The position numbers were made by a program, and so were the translations under genes. DNA of 64,000 nucleotides, from the NCBI GenBank assembly GCA_029560585.1, contig JAKQKQ010000092.1, positions 1 through 64,000 on the forward strand, in the 5' to 3' direction. Source of the DNA: Verrucomicrobiota bacterium. GTDB lineage: Bacteria > Verrucomicrobiota > Verrucomicrobiia > JADLBR01. The stretch's first letter is position 1; each line of letters opens with the position of its first letter. Below the pieces are notes generated by a model. It searched no databases, was not told the DNA's origin, and was given only the letters and a program-made list of their open reading frames with translations. This document shows, piece by piece, positions 33,889 to 41,698 of the stretch.

Positions 33889-35312
33889 TCCACAAATTCC
33901 AGACCGCATCGGGTCGACGCTACGTTTACGACGCGTGGACGAACGAGATTTTGGAGGTCGATGCGGAGATCTACGACGCGCTGCCACCGCGCAGCGGGAA
34001 TTCCGCGGAACTCTCGCCCCGCGTGGCCACGGAGATTGCCTCGGCACGCCAGGCCGGGCTGCTCCGGGAGGACCGACCTGATGTCCGCAGTTTCCCACCC
34101 GCGGAACGGGCACGGCTGCTTCGTCGCCTCAAGGAACGAGGGCCAGAACTCCTCATCCTCAACGTGACCGAACGATGCAATCTCCGGTGCCGCTATTGCC
34201 CGTGGTCGGGCGCCTACGAGGACAATCGGACGCACAGCGAGCGAGTCATGCCCGAAGAGACCCTGCGCAAGGCGATCGCATGGTATCTCTCCTTCCCCAG
34301 GGATGCCGACAGCATCTCCTTCTACGGCGGAGAACCCCTCTGCGATCTCGAACTCATCCGACGCGCCGTGGACTTTGCGCTGGATCTCGCCAAGCGACCG
34401 ATCCAATTCCGCATCACCACCAACGCCACCCTGCTTCACCCACGCGCCTGCGATTTCCTCGCCAAACATGATTTCCGGCTATCCGTCAGCATCGATGGCC
34501 CCCAGGAGGTGCACGACCGCTATCGGCTCTTTGGGGACGGCAGGGGATCCTTCGCGGCCGTATGGAAGGGGCTGGAGACGCTCCGCAGCAGCCATCCTGA
34601 TTACTTCCGAAAGCGCGTTGCCTACAACGTCGTCGCGGCATCACCCGCCCGGCTCATTGCCATCCGCGACTTTTTCGCCAGCCACCCGGAGTTCTTTGCT
34701 TCCCACCGTCTCTCAATTTCCAGGGTCAACCCCTACCCCTCTTGCCTGCCAGAGTTTCTGCTGGGGGGCTGGCGTGATCCGGAATTTCGCGCCCAGCGGG
34801 AAGAGGCCTTTGGCGAGTTTCGCGCCCGGCTCCTTCGGGGCGAAATCGACACCGACGATTTTCACTTCCAGCTCTTCGCCGACAATTTCATCGACATGCA
34901 CCAGCGGGTGACAGTCCCCATGAAACCGGCGGTGCCCAGCCATGGGCAGTGCGTTCCGGGTGGCGCAAAATGCTTCGTCGATACCGATGGCTCCCTCCAC
35001 ATGTGCGAGCGCGTGGGTGACGGGAGACCGATCGGGCACGTGTCGACCGGACTCGACCTCAGGGCCATCTCGCGCTTCCTCAGGGAATACGACGAGTTCT
35101 TCCGCGCGTGCTGCGCAGATTGCTGGGCGCTCCGGCTCTGCTCAAAATGCTTCGTGCACCTGCGGGTTGGGGGGGAGTTCTCGACATCGCGCCGCGCGGA
35201 AGTCTGCGCGACCGAGCAGCGCAAATGGTCGTGGATCATCCGGCAGTACTGCGAGATCCGGGAAGAAAAGGCCGACGCCTTTGCCTGGTGCAAGGGGATC
35301 CCGGCGGTCTGA
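33882..35312 (+). CDS. Radical-SAM/SPASM peptide maturase
   Basis: A 476-residue enzyme with an N-terminal segment YVYDAWTNEILEVDAEIYDAL (about 14-34) that resembles the start of peptide-modifying SPASM enzymes. The radical-SAM core has C99-x3-C103-x2-C106 (CNLRCRYC), FYGGEPL (147-153), TTNATLL and SVSIDGP. The C-terminal SPASM domain has C357, C364 and C375 (CFVDTDGSLHMC), then C411-x2-C414-x5-C420-x2-C423 and C442, enough for two auxiliary clusters. It would make a radical-based crosslink on a peptide, most plausibly the 48-aa ORF upstream. ATG 33882 overlaps the ATPase end by 7 bp. AnSME-type sulfatase activation is the other main SPASM role; a sulfatase does occur in this window but 23 kb away. 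Confidence 0.92.
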   Translation: MLIHKFQTASGRRYVYDAWTNEILEVDAEIYDALPPRSGNSAELSPRVATEIASARQAGLLREDRPDVRSFPPAERARLLRRLKERGPELLILNVTERCNLRCRYCPWSGAYEDNRTHSERVMPEETLRKAIAWYLSFPRDADSISFYGGEPLCDLELIRRAVDFALDLAKRPIQFRITTNATLLHPRACDFLAKHDFRLSVSIDGPQEVHDRYRLFGDGRGSFAAVWKGLETLRSSHPDYFRKRVAYNVVAASPARLIAIRDFFASHPEFFASHRLSISRVNPYPSCLPEFLLGGWRDPEFRAQREEAFGEFRARLLRGEIDTDDFHFQLFADNFIDMHQRVTVPMKPAVPSHGQCVPGGAKCFVDTDGSLHMCERVGDGRPIGHVSTGLDLRAISRFLREYDEFFRACCADCWALRLCSKCFVHLRVGGEFSTSRRAEVCATEQRKWSWIIRQYCEIREEKADAFAWCKGIPAV

Positions 35313-35449
35313 TCGGAGCGCGTACCCACCCCGTGAGTCGCAGGACGCACCCCGCGCGCCTGAAGGAATCTCCCCGCCATTGGACCCCGGGATCCCGGCC
35401 TCCGCGAAAACTGCCCCCCCCCGACGGTTCCCAGCATGCGTCGTCCTGC

Positions 35450-36658
35450 CTACCCCCGCCGGATTTCTGAGCCCTTGAACCGAACGTGGAAGCGGAAGAG
35501 CTTCTTCTGGCGGCAACGGATCTCTCCCGTCTTGAGATCGATTCGATCCGGGATCTCCAGGCGCTCGATGGTGACGCTCGCACGAAACCCCCGCTCGGAG
35601 AAGATATCGATGAGGATGGCCAGGGCCGCGGGATCCTCAAACAGCGTGTCTTCCGAATGGATCGTGGCGTCTCCCGGAATCGCGTGCCGCACCACCACCG
35701 GCATCATCTTGCCCTCGATGAACTCTATCACGCCGCGAAGCAGGTCCGGATGTTCCACCTGATAGCTCTCCAGCCTCCGCACCAGATCCTGCCTCGCGTG
35801 GCGCACAATCTCGCTGGACAGCGGAAGCTTGCGCAATAGGTCGAAAGTGCGCGGGTCCAGCTCGAGGGAACTCTGGTACTCCAGCTCGTGCACGATGTTC
35901 TCGCGAACGATTTCCAGCGGCGCCTGTGCATTGATGAAATGGTAGTGGAAAATCTCTTTCAGCGACACGAGCGCGTCGTAGGTCTGCTCCTTGAATACCC
36001 GGTACCGATTGCGTGCCAGGGCCTCGCTGAAATCCGTGGGCCTCTCCTCCAGCAGTTCGCCGATGCCCGACCGCTTCACCTCCTCGTTGTGCGCGATGAC
36101 TTGGCGGCCGCGTTTCAACTGCCTCGCAACGCTCTCCGATTCGTCCACGAACAGGACCATGATGTGAAACATCGGCAGTTTGAAATGGAAGGCCTCCGGG
36201 GTCTCCGAAAACTCCCGCCGCAATGCTATCATCTCATCGAAGAGAAGTTTCAGGCACCCGACCTGCACCTTGGTGCGAGGAAACCCGTCGAGCACCGCGC
36301 CGTTCTGTTGCTCGGGTTCCAGCAACTTCCGGAACAGGGTCCCCACAACCTCGCGGTCGCCCACCATCCCCCCCTGCGCCTTGACCTTCCGCGCCTCGGC
36401 GCTGTCGAGCAACTGGCTGACGACGATAGGACGCGCAGTGATGTCGCGCAGTTTTCGGATGAAGTCGGTATTGGTCCCCTTACCGGCGCCGGGGGCGCCT
36501 CCAAGCAGGATCAGTTCCTTGGGGAACCGGAGGCTGGCCCTGCCGTATACCTCCTCTAGTTTTTTCCAAACACTATTGAAAATAAGCTGGGCGTCTTTGA
36601 TCTCGAGATCGGCCGGCGCCGCGAGCTTCGCGGGAGCTGTCTGCAAGGGAGAGTTCAC
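35450..36658 (-). CDS. Nucleoside monophosphate kinase (adenylate-kinase-like) with long C-terminal extension
   Basis: A 402-residue cytoplasmic protein. Residues about 32-260 form an adenylate-kinase-like P-loop kinase: LILLGGAPGAGKGTNTDFIRKLRD, AVLDGFPRTKVQVGCLKLL (AMP-site DGFPR) and ARNRYRVFKEQT. About 180 more residues follow (ELEYQSSLELDPRTFDLLRKLP to the Lys/Arg-rich end); that domain is not recognised. Verrucomicrobiota encode long kinases of this kind. There is no ATG upstream before the divergent gene; the GTG at 36658 was chosen, and the true start could differ slightly. Convergent with the radical-SAM gene across 137 bp that holds a CCGGGATCCCGG palindrome and no gene. Confidence 0.8.
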   Translation of the reverse strand: MNSPLQTAPAKLAAPADLEIKDAQLIFNSVWKKLEEVYGRASLRFPKELILLGGAPGAGKGTNTDFIRKLRDITARPIVVSQLLDSAEARKVKAQGGMVGDREVVGTLFRKLLEPEQQNGAVLDGFPRTKVQVGCLKLLFDEMIALRREFSETPEAFHFKLPMFHIMVLFVDESESVARQLKRGRQVIAHNEEVKRSGIGELLEERPTDFSEALARNRYRVFKEQTYDALVSLKEIFHYHFINAQAPLEIVRENIVHELEYQSSLELDPRTFDLLRKLPLSSEIVRHARQDLVRRLESYQVEHPDLLRGVIEFIEGKMMPVVVRHAIPGDATIHSEDTLFEDPAALAILIDIFSERGFRASVTIERLEIPDRIDLKTGEIRCRQKKLFRFHVRFKGSEIRRG

Positions 36659-36819
36659 AGTTGCACCAAGTTGGCGCAAGACCTGCCCCCCGTCGAGAGG
36701 CGGATCGCGGATCGCCCGACCGCAGGCTATCCCCCGCCCGACATGATCCACACTCTCGCGGGCGGCGAACCCGGACCCCCCAACTTGTGCATCAATCGCC
36801 GCGCAGCTACACTGCCTCG

Positions 36820-38868
36820 ATGTTTGGTGCAGCACGGGCGATGCGCGCAATCGCCAAAAAGCCCATTGGGCGGAGGGCAGTCGGCCGCGCCACAGGAACC
36901 CTTTGCCCATCGGGGGGCACAATCGTTCGATGGTCGATCATCATCGCCGGGATCATCGTCTCCCCGGCCGTATCGCCCTGCACGCGCGCTTTCGCCGCGG
37001 CGGCATCGTCCGATCTCGAACAATCTGTCAGTACGCCGCCGAGGGAGTTGCTGGCACGAGTCGCTCGCGATCAAGGAGCCGCGAAGGCCCGCGACTCCCT
37101 CGTCGCCCAGGCCAGGATCGATGCCGCAAAGCCGATCCTGCGCCGACCGACCACCCTGAAGGGCCTCAGAGAATCGCGCGTGCCGCTCAAGTATGCTGTC
37201 CGCCCTCCCAGGTTTTCCGCACTGGGGGACAGAGAGTGGGAAGTCTTCTGCCTGTCACAGGGCGACAACGGCACCGGCAGCATCCTCAAGACCGAACTGC
37301 CCCGGATCGCCGCCGCCGCCACACTCACGGCAGAGGCCCCCCTGCTGGAACGCGCCCTGGCCCAGCTCGCCGAGTTGGCGACCTGGGAACCCCTTGAACG
37401 GCGGGGCTGGTCTTTGAGCAACGCCAAGCCCAGCCTCCAGGGCGACGACGGGGCCTGGCTTGGAACGGGATGGCTCGTGCGAGCCATCGCGGATACCATT
37501 GATCTTTTGCCACCAGAAAAGGTGCCGCAGGCACTGGCCGCGGCCCTGCGATCACGCCTCGCGGCGGAGCTCGCCCTCATGGAAGGCGACTGGCAATCGG
37601 GGCGACCGTGGTATGTCCGGGCGCAGGCCGCCCATAGCAACCAATGGATTCTCCCCAATGAGGCATTGGTCCGCGCGTGCCTCTATCTTGGCCCAGATGC
37701 GCACCGCGAGGCCTACGAGCGCGGGATCGCTAATCTTCTTCGCTCCATGGACTCGCAGGGTCCCGATGGCGAGTTTGTCGAGGGACTCCGCTACTCCGGC
37801 CTGTCGCTGGAGAGCCTCTATTCCATCGCGCGGGCCACGGCCCGGGCCGGCGATGATCGACTGCGCAAACACCCGTTCCTAAGGAAGTTCCCCACATGGC
37901 TGGCCCACCACTTTCAACCCGGCGGATTCCTGATCAATGCCTTCGATTCGCCCGGCAGCTCGCGCGGAAACCTGTCGCGCGACCAGGGCCTGTTGGCGAC
38001 GGCCACGGCCGTGAGCGGGAACCCCCACGCGATCTGGGCCCTCCGCACCCGCGCGGGATTCGGCGACACCCTCGACACGATCATCGTGGCAAATGTTGCG
38101 GCACAATCGGGCGCCGCGCCGCCCCTGCACGCCCATTACACCTTCGCCACGCGCCTCAACTGGCGCAGCAGCTGGGACGACGACACCGCGACCGGCCTCT
38201 GGATCAGGGGCGGACACCCCACCGATTTCCATGACCACATGGACCGTGGCCACGTGAACTTCATCATCGGCAAACGCCCGATATTGATCGAGGCCGGAAC
38301 CCTGACTTATGCCGTCCCCAATAATGCGACGCACCTCCGAAGCGTCGCCGGCCACAACGTACTGCAGATTGGCGATGCGGCGCCCGATCGCCTCGACCCA
38401 TCCGCCCTGAAACACGCGGGCCAGATTCTCACCCGAGAGCACCGCGCGGCGCCCATCACCGTCGCCAGCATGGATGGCGCGGGCGGCATCGCCACCGTGG
38501 ATGTCTCAAAATGCTACGCTTCCGTCGCAAGATGGCTGAGACGCGTGGAATGGGACTCTGTCGCCGTCACCGTTGAAGATGATCTCGAGTTGAAGGAGGA
38601 CGACATTGCGCAGTTTCGCTGGCATCTCGGCGTCCTCGCGAATGCACCCCAGTCAACCGCCCCTGGCCGAATCCATGTCGTCGACATTGTCCTGACCTAC
38701 GAGGCGGATCAGCCGCTCGTCGCCCGCATTGAGGCCATGCCAGACGCAACCCTCGAATCCGGCAAGATCACCGAACACGCCTGCGTCGTCCTGCGCACGG
38801 CCTCCCCCGTCAAACGGCTGAAGATCAAAACCAACGTCGGGCTCACCGCGGCGCCGGCACGCCGCTAA
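36820..38868 (+). CDS. Secreted heparinase II/III-like polysaccharide lyase
   Basis: A 682-residue exported protein. An N-terminal hydrophobic segment (WSIIIAGIIVSPAVSPC, about 38-54) serves as signal or anchor. The alpha-toroid region (about 150-400, with SGRPWYVRAQAAHSNQWILPNEA and GEFVEGLRYSGLSLESLY) resembles alginate/heparinase lyases. The beta-domain of the heparinase II/III family (HPTDFHDHMDRGHVNF, residues about 465-480, then GKRPILIEAGT) carries the His/Asp metal-site pattern. It would cleave acidic polysaccharide. Its 3' end overlaps the opposing GH51 gene by 26 bp. Start chosen at ATG 36820 because it precedes the hydrophobic segment; substrate unknown. Confidence 0.85.
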   Translation: MFGAARAMRAIAKKPIGRRAVGRATGTLCPSGGTIVRWSIIIAGIIVSPAVSPCTRAFAAAASSDLEQSVSTPPRELLARVARDQGAAKARDSLVAQARIDAAKPILRRPTTLKGLRESRVPLKYAVRPPRFSALGDREWEVFCLSQGDNGTGSILKTELPRIAAAATLTAEAPLLERALAQLAELATWEPLERRGWSLSNAKPSLQGDDGAWLGTGWLVRAIADTIDLLPPEKVPQALAAALRSRLAAELALMEGDWQSGRPWYVRAQAAHSNQWILPNEALVRACLYLGPDAHREAYERGIANLLRSMDSQGPDGEFVEGLRYSGLSLESLYSIARATARAGDDRLRKHPFLRKFPTWLAHHFQPGGFLINAFDSPGSSRGNLSRDQGLLATATAVSGNPHAIWALRTRAGFGDTLDTIIVANVAAQSGAAPPLHAHYTFATRLNWRSSWDDDTATGLWIRGGHPTDFHDHMDRGHVNFIIGKRPILIEAGTLTYAVPNNATHLRSVAGHNVLQIGDAAPDRLDPSALKHAGQILTREHRAAPITVASMDGAGGIATVDVSKCYASVARWLRRVEWDSVAVTVEDDLELKEDDIAQFRWHLGVLANAPQSTAPGRIHVVDIVLTYEADQPLVARIEAMPDATLESGKITEHACVVLRTASPVKRLKIKTNVGLTAAPARR

Positions 38869-40888
38869 AGCTCCGGCCTTCGACCTCCAATGCCGTCAGC
38901 GAATGCGGCGGCAGCGAAACGGTAAACCCATTTGTCACACTGCCAAGATCGCGCACATCCACGGCCACGTTGTCAGGCGCTTTCTCGTTGGTCGCATCCA
39001 CCGATGGGCCACCCAACGTCCAGGCCTGGGCGCGACGTGGCTCGAGCCCCTCGAGCCGAACGGTGGTCGTGACCGCCCCATCCAGTCTCTTGTTCACGAT
39101 CATGAGATACGCTTTTCCACCATCCGGGTCGCGACTCGCGTTGACGTCCAGATAAGGCACAGCCGCAAATCGTTTTGGGACGAACCTTCGAATGCGCACA
39201 TCGCGATAGAATGCGCGGCCGCTCACGGGGCCCCCGCCACTGATGCGGCGGGCAACGACCTCGATCTGCCTCGTGTCCGGCAGCGTCACATAATCCACTT
39301 CGACCTGCGTCCACTCCTTGGTGCCAACGACGTCGGGCGTATTCGCCGCCGACTTGGTCGTCGGATAGCCGCGCGCATCGCCAATCTGAAAACAGGCACC
39401 GTGAGACGAGGTCAATGCCTCCGTCTTCACCCAACCCGTCAACCGATAGCCTGAGTTCGGTTCGGCCGACAAAAACTTGCGCGCGTGGAAATAGTTAACA
39501 TCGTCACCTGTGTTGAAGTCCACAACGAGCGCATCCCCGTCCATTCGCTGGTCGATGCCCCGCTGTTGGCCGAGTTTCCAGGTGCCCAGAAGTGGCACCG
39601 CTGGCTCGAGCCACCTGAATTCGCTGGCTTGCCCGCGGGCCATCGCCACGCCATAGCCGCCATCGGTCTCATAAGTCCCGCATTGGACACTCGCGGCGAC
39701 CAACTCGGGCCCAAAGTGGTTGTGGTAAAGCGCGAACGGGAAATACTGAGGCCGTTTGATGATCGGCTCGCCCTTGTGTGGATATCCTTTGACCTGGCCC
39801 CAATACTCGTTGGCGAATTGCCAGAAGTTGGCCATGACGATGTTATTCCGCGGGCGCAGGAAGACGTGGAGCATCTCGGCGTTGACGAGGGCGTTGCCCA
39901 GACAATGGCGATAGGGCGTGGGTCGCTCCTGCACAAAGTGGCCATTGAACTCGGTCACCGCGATTGGCAGATTCCGGCGGCCCGTGATCTCGGAGATGAG
40001 CGCGTTCATCTCGTCGTAGTAGTCCTGGATCTGCTCCGCTACCGCGAGGCCTGCGGCGAACAGGGTGTTGGCGTCTGGTTTGCCCTCGTTAGAGGCGTAG
40101 GCGGGCTTGTAGGAGTGGTGGATGACAAAATCGGCGTCCCTGCCGACGGCTTCGAGAACGGGTCGCGCCCAATCCTTGAGCGCAGGAAAACCCGTTGCGA
40201 TAACGGCGCCCAGTTTGATGCGCGGATCCACGGCTTTCATCGCGCGCTGATACCCCAAAAAGCTTCGCGCGTATTCCTGGGCGGTCATCTTGTGCCCTTT
40301 GTGGTCGCCGTGCTCGCTCTCGTTACCGTACTCGAACCACACGACATTCCACGGCGCGGGATGCCCATCGGCCGCGCGCATGGCTGCCCACGGGCGTTTG
40401 CCATCGGCGGCCGCGTTGAGATACTCAATCAGATCGGCGGCGTCCTGCGCCGTGCCAAAATACTCTGCCAGCGTAATGAGTGGCACGGCCCCGATGTCGC
40501 CGCAGTTCTGTAAGAATTCCGGCAGGCCGAAGATCTGGCCATTGCGTGCGGCGAGCGAGCCGACAGTCTTCTTCCAGTCAAACCGGTGCGCGGCGCAACC
40601 GCCCGGCCAGCGCGAGACGCTCAAACCAATGTCCCTTGCCAACGCGACGAATTCCGGGGTCGAACGGCGGTGGTCTGGATCCCAAATGCCCGAACCCCGC
40701 TCATAAAACTCGGCCCGCACGTAGTCCCAGGCACCGCGCTGATAGCCGAGCATGTTGTTGCCAAAAACCCATGGGTTCACTTTGCCAATGACCTCGCGCG
40801 TGACGACAGTGATGCTGGCGTTTGGGTCCGGCGCCGATATGCCACGCGGCAGGAGGACGTACACCGACAGGGCTGCGAATACCTTCAA
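38843..40888 (-). CDS. Secreted GH51-like alpha-L-arabinofuranosidase
   Basis: A 681-residue exported enzyme. The TTG at 40888 begins a signal-like MKVFAALSVYVLLPRG, so I chose it over an ATG at 41044 whose extra 52 residues look like translated non-coding GC-rich DNA. The GH51 layout is visible: VNPWVFGNNMLGYQRG, SVSRWPGGCAAHRFDW, acid/base Glu in WFEYGNESEHGDH, nucleophile Glu in IAVTEFNGHF, then a C-terminal beta domain ending NGFTVSLPPHSLTALEVEG. It would release arabinose or related side chains. It is convergent with and overlaps the heparinase-like gene, suggesting joint roles in polysaccharide use. Family assignment is strong, exact start is not. Confidence 0.88.
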   Translation of the reverse strand: MKVFAALSVYVLLPRGISAPDPNASITVVTREVIGKVNPWVFGNNMLGYQRGAWDYVRAEFYERGSGIWDPDHRRSTPEFVALARDIGLSVSRWPGGCAAHRFDWKKTVGSLAARNGQIFGLPEFLQNCGDIGAVPLITLAEYFGTAQDAADLIEYLNAAADGKRPWAAMRAADGHPAPWNVVWFEYGNESEHGDHKGHKMTAQEYARSFLGYQRAMKAVDPRIKLGAVIATGFPALKDWARPVLEAVGRDADFVIHHSYKPAYASNEGKPDANTLFAAGLAVAEQIQDYYDEMNALISEITGRRNLPIAVTEFNGHFVQERPTPYRHCLGNALVNAEMLHVFLRPRNNIVMANFWQFANEYWGQVKGYPHKGEPIIKRPQYFPFALYHNHFGPELVAASVQCGTYETDGGYGVAMARGQASEFRWLEPAVPLLGTWKLGQQRGIDQRMDGDALVVDFNTGDDVNYFHARKFLSAEPNSGYRLTGWVKTEALTSSHGACFQIGDARGYPTTKSAANTPDVVGTKEWTQVEVDYVTLPDTRQIEVVARRISGGGPVSGRAFYRDVRIRRFVPKRFAAVPYLDVNASRDPDGGKAYLMIVNKRLDGAVTTTVRLEGLEPRRAQAWTLGGPSVDATNEKAPDNVAVDVRDLGSVTNGFTVSLPPHSLTALEVEGRSFSGVPAPR

Positions 40889-41247
40889 CGCATCCGCGGC
40901 CCCCCCGAGAAACTGGCCGATGGTCTCTCTCCTCCGCACGGCCACATGAGACGCACACGAGTCATTTCTCGCCACGCCGGCCGACGGACCTCCCCGCGGG
41001 GATAGGCCAGGCAGTCGCTGCCGTCGCCAATGCTGCTCTAACATGCCGCCAGCGTGACCGGCAGGGGTCCGCCAGTCCAGTTCTGATCCCCATCTTCACT
41101 TGATGCCCTCACAAGAGAGGCAAAGAACGGGTTACCTGCAGACTGCTCTGCACGGTACCGGAGAGAGGGCCTCTGATGGAGACTTGAGGCCAAATTCCGA
41201 GCCACGAAGGTTGACGACCCCGGCCACGGCCTGCCACGCTCAGTGCC

Positions 41248-41688
41248 ATGCGGGCACGAATCATTCTCCCTCTCGCCATTGGCCTCGTCGTCGGTTCCCT
41301 GCAAGGTGCCCCTGCGACCCCGGCCCCAGGCTCCCCCGAGCGCAAGGCCATATGCGACGCCGTGCGACATCATTTGGCCGCAAGCCGGGGTCCCTCCGTT
41401 GAAAATCGTCTCTTCAAAATCGACGCGCTTCGGGTGGACGGCGAGTTCGCCTACTTCGAGGGTTTCTTCGCCCATCCCGACGGCACACCCTCCGGCGTCG
41501 GAACCGCCGATGACATCGTCTTCAACATCTTCCTGAAGCGGGTCGCCGAAACTTGGCGGGTGATCCAAGATCTTTCGCGGACCGACGTCCCATCCGAAAG
41601 CGAACAAGAGACCATCCGCCGCGATTTCCCCCAAGAGATTCCCACATCCATCATCCCGTCATTCTGGCGCAAGATCCTTGCCAGATGA
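41248..41688 (+). CDS. Small secreted protein of unknown function
   Basis: A 146-residue protein with a signal peptide (ILPLAIGLVVGSLQGAPA, residues 6-23). The mature part has a central FKIDALRVDGEFAYFEGFFAHPDG and IVFNIFLKRVAETWRVIQDLSRTD pattern that recalls a small beta-rich export domain seen in Verrucomicrobiota, but I cannot name it. It lies in the 203-bp-upstream gap between the GH51 gene and the histidine kinase gene, its plus-strand 3' end converging with the kinase. No function assigned. Confidence 0.6.
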   Translation: MRARIILPLAIGLVVGSLQGAPATPAPGSPERKAICDAVRHHLAASRGPSVENRLFKIDALRVDGEFAYFEGFFAHPDGTPSGVGTADDIVFNIFLKRVAETWRVIQDLSRTDVPSESEQETIRRDFPQEIPTSIIPSFWRKILAR

Positions 41689-41698
41689 TCGCGTGCTC

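Noticed and set aside
34099-35312. SPASM enzyme as an anaerobic sulfatase maturase
   Set aside because: The Cys-type sulfatase is 23 kb away and the enzyme is coupled to an exporter and a short Cys-rich peptide, which fits peptide maturation better; not formally excluded.
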